Translations under genes and position numbers: made by a program
Assembly: GCA_050084515.1 (NCBI GenBank)
Contig: CM114272.1
Coordinates: 2,046,001-2,110,000 of the forward strand
DNA: 64,000 nt
Direction of reading: 5' to 3'
Source: Blasia pusilla
Taxonomy: Eukaryota; Marchantiophyta; Marchantiopsida; Blasiales
Shown: positions 11,151-23,699 of the stretch, in pieces
Numbering within the stretch: the first letter of the stretch is position 1
Layout: the number at the start of each line of letters is the position of its first letter
The notes under the pieces: generated by a model
Database searches by the model: none
Seen by the model: the letters and a program-made list of their open reading frames with translations, nothing else
Told to the model about the DNA's origin: nothing

Positions 11151-11577
11151 GCCCCTATGATTTTAGTGTGGTGTTAAATAAATTCTGTCATTATTATGGT
11201 TTGGGTGATTGAAGGCTTGAGAGGTTGGAATGAGATTGTTGTAGGAGAATATAGGTTAGTTAGAAATGAGAGTAATTGATTAATGGGATCCTAGTGGTGG
11301 AGAAAGCAATGACAATATTAAAATAGATTTGAATAGTGTGGTTGTATTATAAAATAGGTCTGTTGGAAATTTAAACTAGGTCAAGAAGTTAGGATAAGTC
11401 AAGAATGAATCTGATAGGACAATAAAAATATGTTTATTAAAGAAAATTAATGAAGATGATTTAGTAATCAATTATAAATGGGGGTAGATGATTTGGGGAG
11501 TTAGAAGGGTTCATTCTCTTCCTTCCATCCTCCCCTATAAAAACTTGTTCAATTTTTTGTATACCCTCACAATCTCA

Positions 11578-11658
<81 letters not shown>

Positions 11659-12030
11659 GAAGTTTTGTTTCCTCCATAGATAGCTGAACTTGATAAGTGA
11701 GAATATTTTTGCCACTAAATAACCCTCATACTAAAGGCATTTCGGTTATCTAGGTTATCACATCTGAGTAGCAGATAGGCCGAGATCTATCGTGGATAGG
11801 GCGTAGGAGCCAGCGGAATATCTTGAGTGTAACTTTGTCCCACAGTGTCCGATGAGGTTGAAATTAGGTCCATTATGTTAGGAACGTCGTTTTTGACAAA
11901 TTTCATGTTGAGGTCTCTCAAAACCGGGTAACCTGTTGACCAGGTCACAAAGACGACTTCATTACAAATAGGTTCGCAATAAACAAGAAATAGTGTTTAT
12001 GTTGTACAAAATTTTGATGGGGTTGCCAAC
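11150..12030. repeat. AT-rich spacer with (CT)n microsatellite
   Basis: A pure CT dinucleotide array of about 75 bp occupies 11580-11655. Around it there is nothing recognisable. The part 11700-12030 may be the 5' portion of the hAT element that follows, but its terminal inverted repeats were not identified. Confidence 0.8.
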
Positions 12031-14360
12031 ATGCTACCAAGTGATAGTCTCGAGGAATACATAGGAGTTGTTCGGCCCATTCGAGGCAGTAGTAGTTATG
12101 GGAAGAAGCAAGCCAATTTGAGGAATTCTTTCAATATCCAAGGAATAGAAGTTGCGAATGACATGTGGGCGAAGTGTTTCTACGAATGTGGAATACCATT
12201 CAATGTAGTACGACAAGATGCTTTCAAAGAAGCAGTGTTGGCAACAAAAAAGGTGAAGGGTTACTCAGGTCCTAGTTACAATTCGTTGCGCACCACTCTA
12301 CTTGAGAAACATATGGGGAAGGTGCAGGAAAATGTGGATGGCATATTGGAAAATTTGCGTTTGGGGGCCACGATCATAACGCATTCTTGGACCAATATGA
12401 GGATCGAGTCTTTAGTGAACATAATGGTCTCGTGTCCACAAGGTGAGATCATGATTGAGTCAGTAAACACCAGAGGGGAATCCCAACCGTTGGAGTGGTT
12501 GGTAGGTCACATAGAGAGGACTATCATGTGCATCGGTCAAGAGAATATGTTGCAACTTATGACAGACAATGCTAGCAATGAGCAAGAAGCAAGGAAACTT
12601 ATCAAAGCAAAGTTTCCTCATATTCTTTGGGGTGGATGTGTATCACATTCTCTTGATCTAGTCTGCGAAGAGTGGGGTAAATGGCCTTAGATGGACATGA
12701 TTTTTGCACAAGATAGTGAGATGGTAGTATTTATGAAGACTAGAACTTTGGTGATGGCCAAATTTATGGAAACGATTCCAATGAAGGGACGATTGTTTCT
12801 TCCTGCAAATACAGGCTTTGCGACAAATTTTATCATGTTGGGACGCGTCTTAGAATTGAGGGAGGCGTTCCACCCCTTGGTTGCCACCAATGCTTTTAGG
12901 GAATATTTCAATGGCAGGGATGCGAGGCAAAGGGAGAAGGCATGAGAGATTGAGACTATTGTGGCCAATCATGATTTTTGGATGGAGGGTGAGGATTATT
13001 TGTTGCGGCTCAACCAACTATAATTCTGTTGAGAGAGTGTGATGGTCATAAATCAACGATTGGGTGTATTTATCGCTCATTCTTTTCCTATAACTCCATG
13101 GCCCGGTGTGGGCAGAACGCGTCGCGGTTATTTAATCACAATGTCTAGAGGTATAGAGATGGTCAATGTTATTTCTAGGCGGTAAGCACTTATCCACAAC
13201 AAGTTACGTGCAATAGGATACATTCTCGCCCCTTACAATCTTCTTGATAGTGTTCAATACGTCACTTCAAATGCTCAGTGCATGGGAGATTTCAAAAAAT
13301 ATATGGAACTTTATGCAACGGGGATGCATGGCCTCAATGTCATTGAGGCTAATTCTTATGTGGCAACTTGCTTGCGAAAGTTGGGCAACACTGTGAACCA
13401 TCAGGAAATATTTGTGGATGAATTTAGTAGGGAAGTTGTTGATTCACTTAGTCCCTCCGATTGGTGGAGTATGCATGGTCAAGGTGCACCAACATTTCTT
13501 TCTGTGGCTAAGTCCATATTAGCACAATTGGTTTCATCGTCTTCAGTGGAGAGAAATTGGAGAAGTTATGGTTTCATCCACAACAAGCACACGAATAAAT
13601 TGACCTACGAGCGTGCCAGGGATTTGGTTTACATCTACACAAACTCAAGGTTTGGAGACAAGGATGTTTCTCGAAAATCAAGACAAGCGCTCTTGTACGA
13701 GAAATACTTTTCAGAAAGGGATGGACAAGAACAAACTAGAAGGGTAGTAGAAAATGGCAGTGAATCTAGCTTGCATGCAAGAAACCGTGATGGTAATCAT
13801 GAAGATAACCTTGACTTGCAAGATGAGGATCTAGAGGAGGTGGATGTGATATGCAGAATTCATGGCATCGAAGGGAGAGAGGATACTCATATCGGCAACA
13901 CTAAAAAGTTTGAGTTCGAGGGGCTTGGAAGAGATGAAGATGATGTTGAAATGGAACATTGGATTCGGAGCACGAAGAAGATCAACAACGGAGGACTTCA
14001 AGTGAAGCCAATCTGCCTAGCACTTCTCATAACATGACCTACGATCCTCTGATTGTTGCACCAAAAGGAGTTCATAATTATTTCACCGAGTCTAGTGAAC
14101 CTATACGAGATACTCCTCTACAATCTTTGAGCGCTGAAACAATGTACTTAGTTGATGAGCCTAATGATAATGATGTTCTCATACCTATGGTTCCAAACTC
14201 TCAACCCATCAGTCATGGCATGGATAGTTCATACATTTCCTCCGATGATGAAATAATTGCAATAAGAACTTGTCGCCGATGCACCCGACTTCAAATTATT
14301 GAGCCGCCAAATTACCGCTTACATCTTAGTCCACCGGACCAAACCATAGACCTAGATTAG
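12031..14360 (+). pseudogene. hAT transposase, DUF659 type, decayed
   Basis: The first segment (12031-12690) carries a DUF659-type core: ITHSWTNMRIESLVNIMVSC, LMTDNASNEQEARKL, then CVSHSLDLVCEEWGKW. A TAG at 12688 and a TGA at 12943 interrupt the same frame, which continues (RLFLPANTGFATNFIMLGR) into several further breaks. The C-terminal part (13282-14037) holds the hAT dimerisation region (DWWSMHGQGAPTFLSVAKSI, SSSSVERNW, IHNKHTNKLTYERARDLVYI). A frameshift near 13960-14030 passes to a second frame that runs to 14360 with an acidic, serine-rich tail. The expected first catalytic Asp, in the position of DGWTD in relatives, is His, so the enzyme is probably dead even without the stops. An N-terminal BED zinc finger is not visible. 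Confidence 0.88.
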
Positions 14361-14529
14361 AAGAGAAATTACAAAATTTAGTGAGACGGATTAGTAGATA
14401 GTTGTTACAAACTTTTTTTGTGTTGACTATTGTAAGAATGTCATTTTTATGACATTCCTTTTTACATACTTCTTGCAAATAAAGCATTTATTTTTACATT
14501 GAAGGTGAAATTGGTAAGTGTGATTTTTT

Positions 14530-15650
14530 AGCTCGTGGTCATGACTCCATTTTGCTCAACACTTTGCATGAGTGCTATAAACGCAACTTGGGAAAGTTGG
14601 ACATGATAAAAAATGAAAAAACCTTCTTTCGATTGAAGGTTTAGTGGTTTGGGGCCAAAAGGTACTTACATTTTTTTGAGGTTTTCCTCCCAACTCCATT
14701 TTTCTTGAAACTTGGCAAGAGTGGAGCACACACCTTGGAAACCATGTACAAAAACTTTCAGCTCAAGATGGAAGAGTTAGACAAGGTGAAAAATGAAAAA
14801 ACCATATTTTGATAGAAAGTCCGATGGTTCGGGTCCAAAAAGGAGTTAGAAAGTTTTGAGCTTTTGCTCACAACTTCATTTTGTCTAAAACTTGGCATGA
14901 GTACTAAGGTCACCTCCGCGACCATGTTGGCCAAATTGCAGCTCAAGATGACAAAGTTGGACAAGATGAAAAATGAAAAAAACCTTATTTTGGTAGAAGA
15001 TCTAATGGATTCGGGTTGGAAAAGGAGTTTGAACTTTTTGAACTTTGCTCACATCTTCATTTTACCTGAAACATGGCACGAAGGCTAGATGTACCTTGGG
15101 GACCAGGTTGGTCAAATTACAGCTCAAGATGACAAAGTCGGACAAGATGAAAAATGCAAAAACCTTATTTTGGTAAAAGGTGTGATGGTTCGCGTCCAAA
15201 AAGGAGTAAGTAATTTTGGGGATTTTGCTCACAAATCCATTTTGCATGAAACTTTACTAGAGCTTAACATGGACCTTGGGGAACACATGGGACAAATTTC
15301 AATTCAAAATGCGAATGTTGGACCAGATAAAAAGTGAAAAAACCTTATTTTGATATAAGGTATGATGGTTCGAGTCAAAAATGGACTTGCCACTTTTTTA
15401 GCGTGTGGTCCCAACTCCATTTTTCTTTAAACTTGGCAAGAATGCAAGATGCACCTTGGAGATAACGTGGGCTAAATTTTAGCTCAAGATGGAAACGTTG
15501 GACAAGATGTCCGGTTAACGACTTATTTTTTTTCATTCAAGATTACATGCTTCAGGTCCAAAAGGTCATTTTAAATTTAATTTGGAATGAGATTTTGCCA
15601 GAGTGATAGATGTTACTTGGGGACCATATGCACTATTCTATAGAATGTTA
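14530..15650 (+). repeat. 180-bp tandem satellite, about six units
   Basis: The CATTTT block followed by an AAACTTGGCA-like block recurs at about 14548, 14696, 14876, 15056, 15237 and 15417, giving a period of 180-181 bp after a shortened first unit (148 bp). Each unit also holds a CAGCTCAAGATG block, an AAAAATGAAAAAACCTTATTTT block and a TGGTTCGGGTCCAAAA block. Some frames stay open across units, but they are repeats and not genes. The array begins about 170 bp after the hAT transposase. Confidence 0.9.
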
Positions 15651-16500
15651 GAAGAGTTATTACATTCCACTCTTGTAAGTAATTACACTATTGGAATCAA
15701 ATGTAAATGATATCCTACTCCGTAGAGTAAATTCATCCTTCCCTAAAATTCAAACCAAATCTATTCATTCTCCAATGAAATTCAATTTCCCTTTCCATTA
15801 CATATGAATCAAGGCACATCTGAATTTATTTATGTAATATATTTAAATCTATACAAATTTAGTAATATTTATATTCACCTATTATAGTATTAAATAATAA
15901 GTAAATTTGGTTTTCTATTCCAAGTCCCTTTCAAATTCTACCCCATGCAATATTGGTCACTAAAAAAAATTCATACATTATTTTCCTTTACAATTCAATT
16001 CAAACATATAGTTTCTTTCATTAATATTGGAACATATTGGAAAAAAAAAACTCATCCTTTTTCCTCCCCATCTTTCAATATAAAAGATAAAATCGCTTAT
16101 TTTGATGAGTATTTTTTAGGAGTTAGTAAATAAAAAGATTAAATTTATATCAAACAAATCATTCAATTATGATATCTTCCACCTTATCCAAGGATTTATA
16201 ACCCAAGAGACAAATTTCATCCATTTCATGAACTCACTTCATGGGCAACATTCGTGATCGGCTCACATTCACAAGTTTCCTTAGTGGAATATTTTGATTT
16301 TTTTGAAAATGTTTTACAACAAATGAGGATTATTCCACAAAAAATTTGGATCGAGAGGAACCTAATACTTATGTACATTACAAAGATATAATTATAAACT
16401 CATTCTCTCTAATCTGATTCATCGTCCGATATATATAACACCAGTGCAAAAGTCTCACCATTTCTTCCTCCTCTTCCCCTAGCTCTAGTCACGTACATTC
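15650..16500. other. AT-rich DNA, nothing recognised
   Basis: Poly-A and poly-T rich, no domain, no tandem repeat. Confidence 0.5.
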
Positions 16501-16504
16501 CATC

Positions 16505-19500
16505 TTAACGAGGAATAGTCCTTTCCAACTCAACATCAGCTTCACCATCATCAATTTCTTGTGTTTGTTGTGTCAAAAACATCTCCCACTCTCTCTCGAA
16601 GAATCCAAAGAGTTCCTCATGCATTCGACGAGGGTAATAGTATGTTTGAGGATATCCGCCTTCAATCCTTTGAGGAATATCTTGCCATAAGAAAGGTGGC
16701 AAGATCAATTCAAGTCTCCTCAAAACAAGCTCATCCATCAATAGATTTTGATGATGGTTTGGCACAAGTGGTCGAGTTGTGTTGAGGGCGTCTCAAACTT
16801 CTTGTGAATTCAACCCTTGAGCAAAAAAGAAGTTTTCCGCCTCTCAATTTTGGAGATCAATGGTTGTTCTGTGGATGAGCTCTCCTCGATCGTGCATGTC
16901 AATGAAGCGGACCAACCCTGCTCGCATTGCCCGATCAATCCTCCGCTGGCGAGGGATTTCTGCTTGAACCACCTCGTCTATGTTCACTTCGGGGTTATAG
17001 TTCGATCGAGGGCTATGATGTCCCAAAATGCAAGTGAAATTTTCTTGCTATTGGGTTAATTTGCGATAAGTGGGTGGTGCATTGCCAGCAGGAGCACCGA
17101 AAGATATGCCGAAAAGGTGATAAAGTCTTCCTGACCAAGCTTGCCTACAAGTTGGACACTTGTGAGATAGTAGCATGGCCTTTTGAAGACAATATAGATG
17201 CCAATAACAAGCTTTACATGTGCCTATCACGTAGCAACCTTCTGCAACAATGGGGTTGAAGCAGACCATGCATTTGGGCCAATTGTTTGGCGTGAGGGCC
17301 CCTCCTTCACATACTGCGATTGCCTTTATCCAATCTGAAAGATCTTACACTTTTGTGTTTGGATTAAGAGGCGTTGGTGTCAACATCATAGAGGCATAGT
17401 TTGCAGCGTTTGGATCTACAACATTGTCCCATGTTGCGCATAGAGCTAGAGGTCACATTGCTCGAGAGGTTGAAATAAGATCATATCAACCTCCTTCATG
17501 AGACGACCCTCAAGTAGGGTTTTCTCGGGGATGAGTTCTCCCACGTTACCTCTTGCTCTCCATCGCAACAATTCATCCATCTCTTGTTGTCGTCTTGCCA
17601 TTATGTTCTCCATCGAAGAAAGAGCTGTAATGGTTGCCACTGCTATGTGTGATCAACCATTACAGCTCTTTGCCTTCTATGGAGGTCATCTCTAGCAATA
17701 GATTAGTTCAAAAGCCTCCCCATCTCTTTCTTCAATCTGATGGGCTCCTCAGATAGCTGTTCATACTTTCCCTTCAAAACTTTGAATTCCGCGGCCAAAT
17801 CAAAATTGTGTTGGGAATTTGTTATTAAACTCTCCAACTATGATAGATGAGACATTACCTCGCAATTATCCATAGCACTCTCCCCATGAAAGGTTCAGGG
17901 AGGAGCACCGCTATGTATAGGGCGATCATAAATCTCCCCGGGCTCATCAAAGCTCGTACTATGACCTACATAGATGTCATTCAAACAATCTCCTCTATCC
18001 TCCGCCCCCATCTATATTTTCCCTTCATCTCCACTCTTGTCTTGTATATATTATTCAGCATGAAGATTTCTTCTTTGACCATCCAAGGAAGATAGTATGG
18101 CTCTAAGGCTTCTTGACAATCCACCTTGTTAATAATGGCATGATGACGCTCGTGGTGATGAAGCTTCCACTCTTGCTAGTTTAAAGTGTTGTCGTGGGAT
18201 TCTATTGTCTTATTGTCTTGGTCTCTTATCTCTTCTCGAAGACCCCTCATCCACATCGCCATACTAGACCTCCATATCCTTCATCAACTCCGCGACTTTG
18301 AGCTGAACAAATACCTTGCTCACTAACTTCATATTCCTTTTGGGGAGGTCTTCGTACTTTCAGACGCCATTGAATAAAGCCCAATCCTTTGTCCACTCAC
18401 TCTCTTCCACTTTCCTTGTAAATTCTCCGATCGCACGCTCCGGCCACTTCAACCGCGACTTCTTGAACTCTCCTTTCAAAACTTGTGGGTCAATGGCGCT
18501 ATCCAAGTGCGCCTTCAATTCATATTTCGTGACGAATTGCGAGACCGTCTTCTTCTTTACCTTCGGAGGGATCTCTGGTGTTGGTGTATCAAGGGGTTCT
18601 TCCCCTCCTCCGTCGTCCTGATTATCGTGAGGGTTGCAATCTTCATGAGATGGCAACTCCATCTTGTCTTTTATCAAACTACAAAAAGAAATATGATCTA
18701 GAAATGATTCCAATAATAGTGATACGATGGCACACGATACATCCGCACATCAATCAAGATTCATCATTTATAAAATTTCATAGTAACACATTCATCTTTT
18801 TGAACCAAGTCTTTCATTTCTCATGAAAAATATCCAATCCTCAAACATGTTTACAATCATACTACCATTGTTATTGGCCTTAATCCCGAATTTCCATCGT
18901 CTACGCCTAATACTTTTGCATTTGCATTTGCTCTGATATATGCAATAAGAAACTCTAAGCTTTTGTGATAAGAGGGATTTGGAGCTAATGCCCACTTTCG
19001 AATCCTTTCCATATAAGTAAATCTCACATTCGCTTGGGCATTCCCAACAGAGAGGTTGTATGTCACATAGTTCAAAATCTTCACAATCATTCCTAGGGCA
19101 TAGATTTCTGCAGTCTTGCTAAACGGAAGATTTTGAGGCCCTGCTGTCAACTCCGGTGCCATATGCCCAACATGATTTTTTTGTTCATGCTGCCACCATC
19201 CATAAGGAGACTCCAAGACTTCATCAGTCCACATGGCATTTCCCCAATCTCCAACGCCAATGTATGGGCTAGAGTTGGATCCAAAATGGATGAACATGTT
19301 TCTAGCATGGAGGTCGGTATGAAAAACCCCACGATTGTGGACAATCTCCATGGTACCAAGAAGGGAAACCACAAGTTGGAAGACATTTGATGTTATTGCG
19401 AGACATATAATCTTTTCCAACTCTCATAGATTATCCCCGTCGTTCTTCAAGTTATGGCATGCTTGGACCCAATTTTTTAGGTGTCCACCATTCCAATATG

Positions 19501-20069
19501 GAAAAATGGCACGCGGTGGATCCTTGATAAACCTTCCCACCATGCGAACAACATCGCTATGTAAAATACTTGCAAACAACTCCTCTCGCATCATCGATTT
19601 TCTAGATCCTCATATAGATGATTCCTTATACACCTTCATGCAATAGTATATTTCTTCCCTAAAATCCATGGGTTCTGTTTATTTTACAACGATACAAAAT
19701 TCCGTGTAAACCGATTCCCATAATATCGCTCAGGTCATGTCCTATTACTACATTCTTATCGAAAATCAAAGTTATTGCACATGAAACGGTCAATGTCAAC
19801 CCCAAAGAAGTACTACGTCCCTTGAAAAGATATTGAGCACTTCTTAACTCTATACATAATCTTTCTAGGAGAGCCGACTCTGCAACATTATGCTTCTCAT
19901 CCTTATATGTCTTGAGATTGACATACGCTCTCTCCAAGTTAACACCTTGTTGGGCACAAATTTTAGTCAACCTATCAGCCTCTGCGGCATCCACTTCCCA
20001 CTCAAATGCCTTTGCCATTCTATTGGAAAACCTTTGGAATTCCAAGTTGTAGTCATGGAACCCATCCAT
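16505..20069 (-). pseudogene. Broken kinase-RING composite gene
   Basis: Read from 20069 down. An N-terminal helical region of about 100 residues (20069-19760) leads into a weak kinase N-lobe (IGLHGILYRCKIN). A frame from about 19590 to 18857 with one stop near 19423 contains kinase motifs: catalytic loop HTDLHARN, a DFG-like GDWGN, and MAPEL. Next come a charged, proline-containing linker (18713-18360), a short coiled-coil-like stretch (about 17830-17700), and a RING finger at about 17275-17110 with CMVC, CKAC, HLYC and CPTC. A C-terminal helical part (17026-16505) ends TIPR. At least eight stops or frame changes separate the pieces, so it is not expressed as one protein now. A catalytic Lys in the N-lobe was not found. 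Kinase and RING families are clear from motifs. That they belong to one gene is inferred from shared strand and order. Confidence 0.65.
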
Positions 20070-20269
20070 ACCCCTCGAAATATAGGATCATCTTTTGTCT
20101 AAAGAAACCTGGAAAAACCAGTCTAACCATGTCTCTCTTACAACCATGTTGAAATCATTCCTCTAAGTTACTTTTTGCCTCTTAGCACCGACGTTGGACT
20201 CATTTCGGTTCTCTCTTGCTCTCAATGATCCATCCCCACTAGATATTTCCCTCGGATGAAGAAGATAAA

Positions 20270-20830
20270 AATATCTTTAAAAATACAAGGGAAATAAATA
20301 TACGGGTTGAGATAAGAAAATACCGAAAGAGAATGACATGAGATGCTAAAAAAATGGCTCATAATGTACTAGAGCGTGAATGATGGAAGTTTAGGGTTGA
20401 GCTCTCAAAGCGAATAGGTAGATATGGGCGTGATTAGACAAGGTTCCTTGATCACCTCCACATCCCCGATATGCTAAGAACCAATGGAACAAGACAAAAC
20501 ACTCGGGTCTATAAATCGAAAATCTCAAAATCACCAAAAAAGTTTAGTGAAACAAGAGATTTCTACACCCACAAACACTCATCTAATGTGGAGTCAATTG
20601 GAGTTTATTTCAAATGCAATAAGGAGAGCAAATATCCAAGTTGGTCCCAGATAAAAATCCAAGTACTCCCAAAAGGCGCCTAAGGGATTTCTCTCAAATT
20701 CCTTGTAACCTTGAAAGCCCTTAGCTATTAAGGCACCTTAAAAATTTGGAGCTTAATCCAAAATATCACTAAAAGTTGGATAAATAGGGAAATTTAGTGA
20801 TAATTACTTAATTTACTCCTTCATTCCCCT
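20270..20830. other. Spacer, nothing recognised
   Basis: AT-rich DNA upstream of the broken kinase-RING gene. No domain was seen. Confidence 0.45.
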
Positions 20831-20934
20831 TCCATATGTACATTTTTGGGTTCCTTGTGGGCCCCTTCCCTTATGGGTTTTACCCCAAAGGGAAAAAAAA
20901 GGGGGAAGGGGAGGCAGAAAAGGGAGAGGAGGGG

Positions 20935-20964
20935 GTTGGGGCCAAGTTTGAACTTGGCCCCAAC
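20935..20964. repeat. Perfect 14-bp inverted repeat
   Basis: GTTGGGGCCAAGTT is followed by TG and then its exact reverse complement, making a 30-bp hairpin-capable site next to a purine-rich run (20885-20938). Function is unknown. Confidence 0.9.
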
Positions 20965-21099
20965 TTCCAATTTTTTTCTTTCTAAGTTAGGGTTTTTTCC
21001 CCTTTCATTCCATTCATAGAGACTCCTCTTTGTTATGTATTCTATAGTTGTCAATGTTAGATCATATGTTGGTAGACTTTGAGAGACGACCACTTACTT

Positions 21100-22475
21100 T
21101 TATCACAACTATACCACTTACCTCTTAAAGAGCTATAGGAGAAGCCATCTTATTGAAGCATCTCTCTCCTTTGTGAGCATAATTCATTTTTGCCACACGT
21201 TAGTAATATTAAATAATGGTCTTTTTTTAGAAGCCTAATTTATTGAGAAACTACTATGATATTTGTCTTTATGAAAATTATCGTGCACGTTTCCAAATTT
21301 TATACACGGAGTCCCTCTTCCATCACTTCCTACAAATTTTCATGATCTCCCCAAGTTGGCGCGAATGATGGCTCAAAAAAGACGTTGTGTGTATCATGCA
21401 CAAAAACTAGTGCACCAAGTGGAAATACATCTTGTTCCATTAATTAAATCGTCTCCAACGTAAGTTCATTCCATCCACAATCATTTCCCATGCTAATCTA
21501 TTCTTGACTTACATCTAGAGATTATGAATTATAATTCTTATGTTTATTCCATAAAACCCCATAGACATATATGATTTTAGAAAGGTTTTCCATGGCGAAG
21601 CTCAAAAACAAAATGGAGCCAATCATTGATAAATTGGAATCCAACAAAAAAGAAGGACGTGCCAACAGGAACATAAAAGAAGAAAGCGGGTGTTTCAAGT
21701 TCATTTGGACTCTACTTTGGCAGAGGCCATTCCAAGTGTACCAATTATCGAACCACTAAATCATGCAAGTCCACCCATAAGGTCCTATACTCAAATTCAT
21801 GTTCCATTACTTCTTTTGTGTATCTTTGCTCTTAACGCTTCCACGTTCATATCCAACTTTGTGTTCTTTTTTATGTTTGTAAACTTTATATATTTTTTCA
21901 GGCGTCTCAATAATCAATGTTATGGTTTGCTAAATGATGTTATGGTAGAAGCAAATCATGGAGTTCATCATGGAGATGGAGGAAATGGGTTCATTCAAAA
22001 TGATTCTACAATTCAGGTGCAAAAAGTTACCACTCATGTATTTCCAAGAGATCAATTATCTAACATCTAACTCCATGAATTTGTGGGACTTGTCTACGAT
22101 CGGGTCAACGGTTCATAGAACACCAAGAGATGAGCTACCTGTCACTACCCTTATTCAAGATGAACTATTGCATTGGACCTTCTACATAAGTCATCAATAA
22201 TGCTTCGACTCTTCATAATCTTCAAAGTTTAATAACCTCAAGAGTGGATCTTTTTCCTTTTATGGTTCCTTTGAATGTTACCAACTCAAAAAGCCACTCG
22301 AGATGCCATTATCCCAAATGTCTCTACAATTCGCCCTTTGCCTCGTATCAATAGAGCGTAAGGGTAAAAAAATTGCTCAATATTGCAAGTAGACTAAACT
22401 TCCAAGAAAGTGATATGAGGAAGTTTTGGTTACATAAGAGTTTCAATCCTACAAGTGGTCATCATGTGTTAGATC
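21100..22475. other. AT-rich DNA, possible decayed Helitron N-terminus
   Basis: Contains a few short frames such as 21690-22070 without recognisable domains. Because the recognisable Rep region begins just after, part of this may be the eroded N-terminal Helitron sequence, but that is not shown by any motif. Confidence 0.35.
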
Positions 22476-22479
22476 ATAT

Positions 22480-23690
22480 GACGAAAATATTTCCATCATG
22501 TCATGCTCTACGTTGCAAATGTGAAATGCTAGAGGATTAAAGTTTCATGACTCACTATATGGTATGTGTCGTGACCATGGGAAGATAACTATGCCCCTTT
22601 TGAAGGCATGCCCTCCATTTTTATCTTAGGTATTGGTCGTAGGTGTCTTCATTTTCTTAGTCATGCAAGAGCTTATAATTATGCACTCCAAGTAGCATAT
22701 ACTAGGATGTATATAAATGAGTAAGTGGATGGCAAAAAACACTTCAAGGTTCAAGGTGACATCTATCATTTTATTACATCCTTACATTATAAGATTGGAG
22801 TTCATCCCCATTTTTCCCAAATCTACATTCATGATACTACAATTGAATTGGAGAGGCGTGAAAGAGTTAGATCTACGAGTTGTGATCTTGAAAAGGGTAC
22901 AAGAGATGTTAAATAAATGCAATCTATATGTTAAGATTGCTATTATACGGCATACGAGGCAAATGAAATTAATATGCGGATCATTCTAGATGCAAGTAAG
23001 AGAGATCTCAATGCAAACCACTATAACTTGCTAATTTCTTTTGAGGTAGCCGTTATTTTACCAAGTGATAGAAGCGTACACGTTGACCATCAGGATATAA
23101 TTGCAAGATTTCATGGAGGAGGAGTAAGACATACATTAAGGCTTAATGAAACATATATTCCATTTCACTTTGTATTCTTATTTGTCGATGTTGAAGTAGG
23201 TTAGCATCATAGAATATCGTTCGGGAGACTCCTAGCTAGGTGACTCAACATGACAACCTCTAATAAAGTGCTACACGTAAGGAGGAGGATGATACTGAAT
23301 CGCTAGATAATTGCGAAGAGGAAAAAGTTGATGGGTATATTATTAAGGAGAGGAAAACAAGTGATACAACGTTACAATTCGCAAATTTTAAACTTGAAAA
23401 AAAAATTGGAGGGGAAGATAACAATCGACTACGTTGATTTTGTTGACTTACTCAAGAATATATGGTTGAAATCTATGCCAACGTGGAGATACAATGATTA
23501 TTATGGGTAAGATTAAATCAAAAGGAGTTAAAGATTTATTTATATCAAGGTGTAAAGGATGTCACGTATAAACATGATATGGATAGTATAAGATTTGGTA
23601 GATGTAATGCATTTCCTTCTTCTTTTATTAGAGGCCCACGTCATATGCATACATTTTATCTAGATGCAATTAGGGATGGGGGAAAATAGG
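22480..23690 (+). pseudogene. Decayed Helitron Rep/helicase N-terminal part
   Basis: Several frames in order match the Helitron helicase-like N-domain. At about 22540-22626 comes a block with YGMCRDHGKITMPLLKACPP. At 22640-22700 comes RAYNYALQVAY. At 22725-22850 comes FKVQGDIYHFITSLHYKIG then HPHFSQIYIHDTTIELERR. At 22974-23200 come NLLISFEVAVILPSDRS, then a DIIARFHGGG block and a shape like LNETYIPFHFVFLF. At 23480-23680 come LLWVRLNQKELKIYLYQGV, then PSSFIRGPRHMHTFYLDAI. Frameshifts and stops occur between every block. The similarity ends at about 23690, just before the catalytic Rep (HUH) motif and helicase would be expected, so the element is truncated as well as decayed. Confidence 0.75.
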
Positions 23691-23699
23691 GGATCTAAG

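Noticed and set aside
10799-11212. 137-residue frame through the GC-rich block
   Set aside because: Reading through a short repeat gives apparent Ala-, Gly- and Arg-rich coding. Part of it is antisense to the gypsy pol.
14864-15337. Lys- and Leu-rich frames that look like paralogous small proteins
   Set aside because: They follow the satellite period and are repeats of non-coding DNA.
14828-15400. GGTTCGGGTCC and GGTTCGAGTC motifs resembling a tRNA or SINE B box
   Set aside because: They belong to the 180-bp satellite unit. No A box, acceptor stem or poly-A tail accompanies them.
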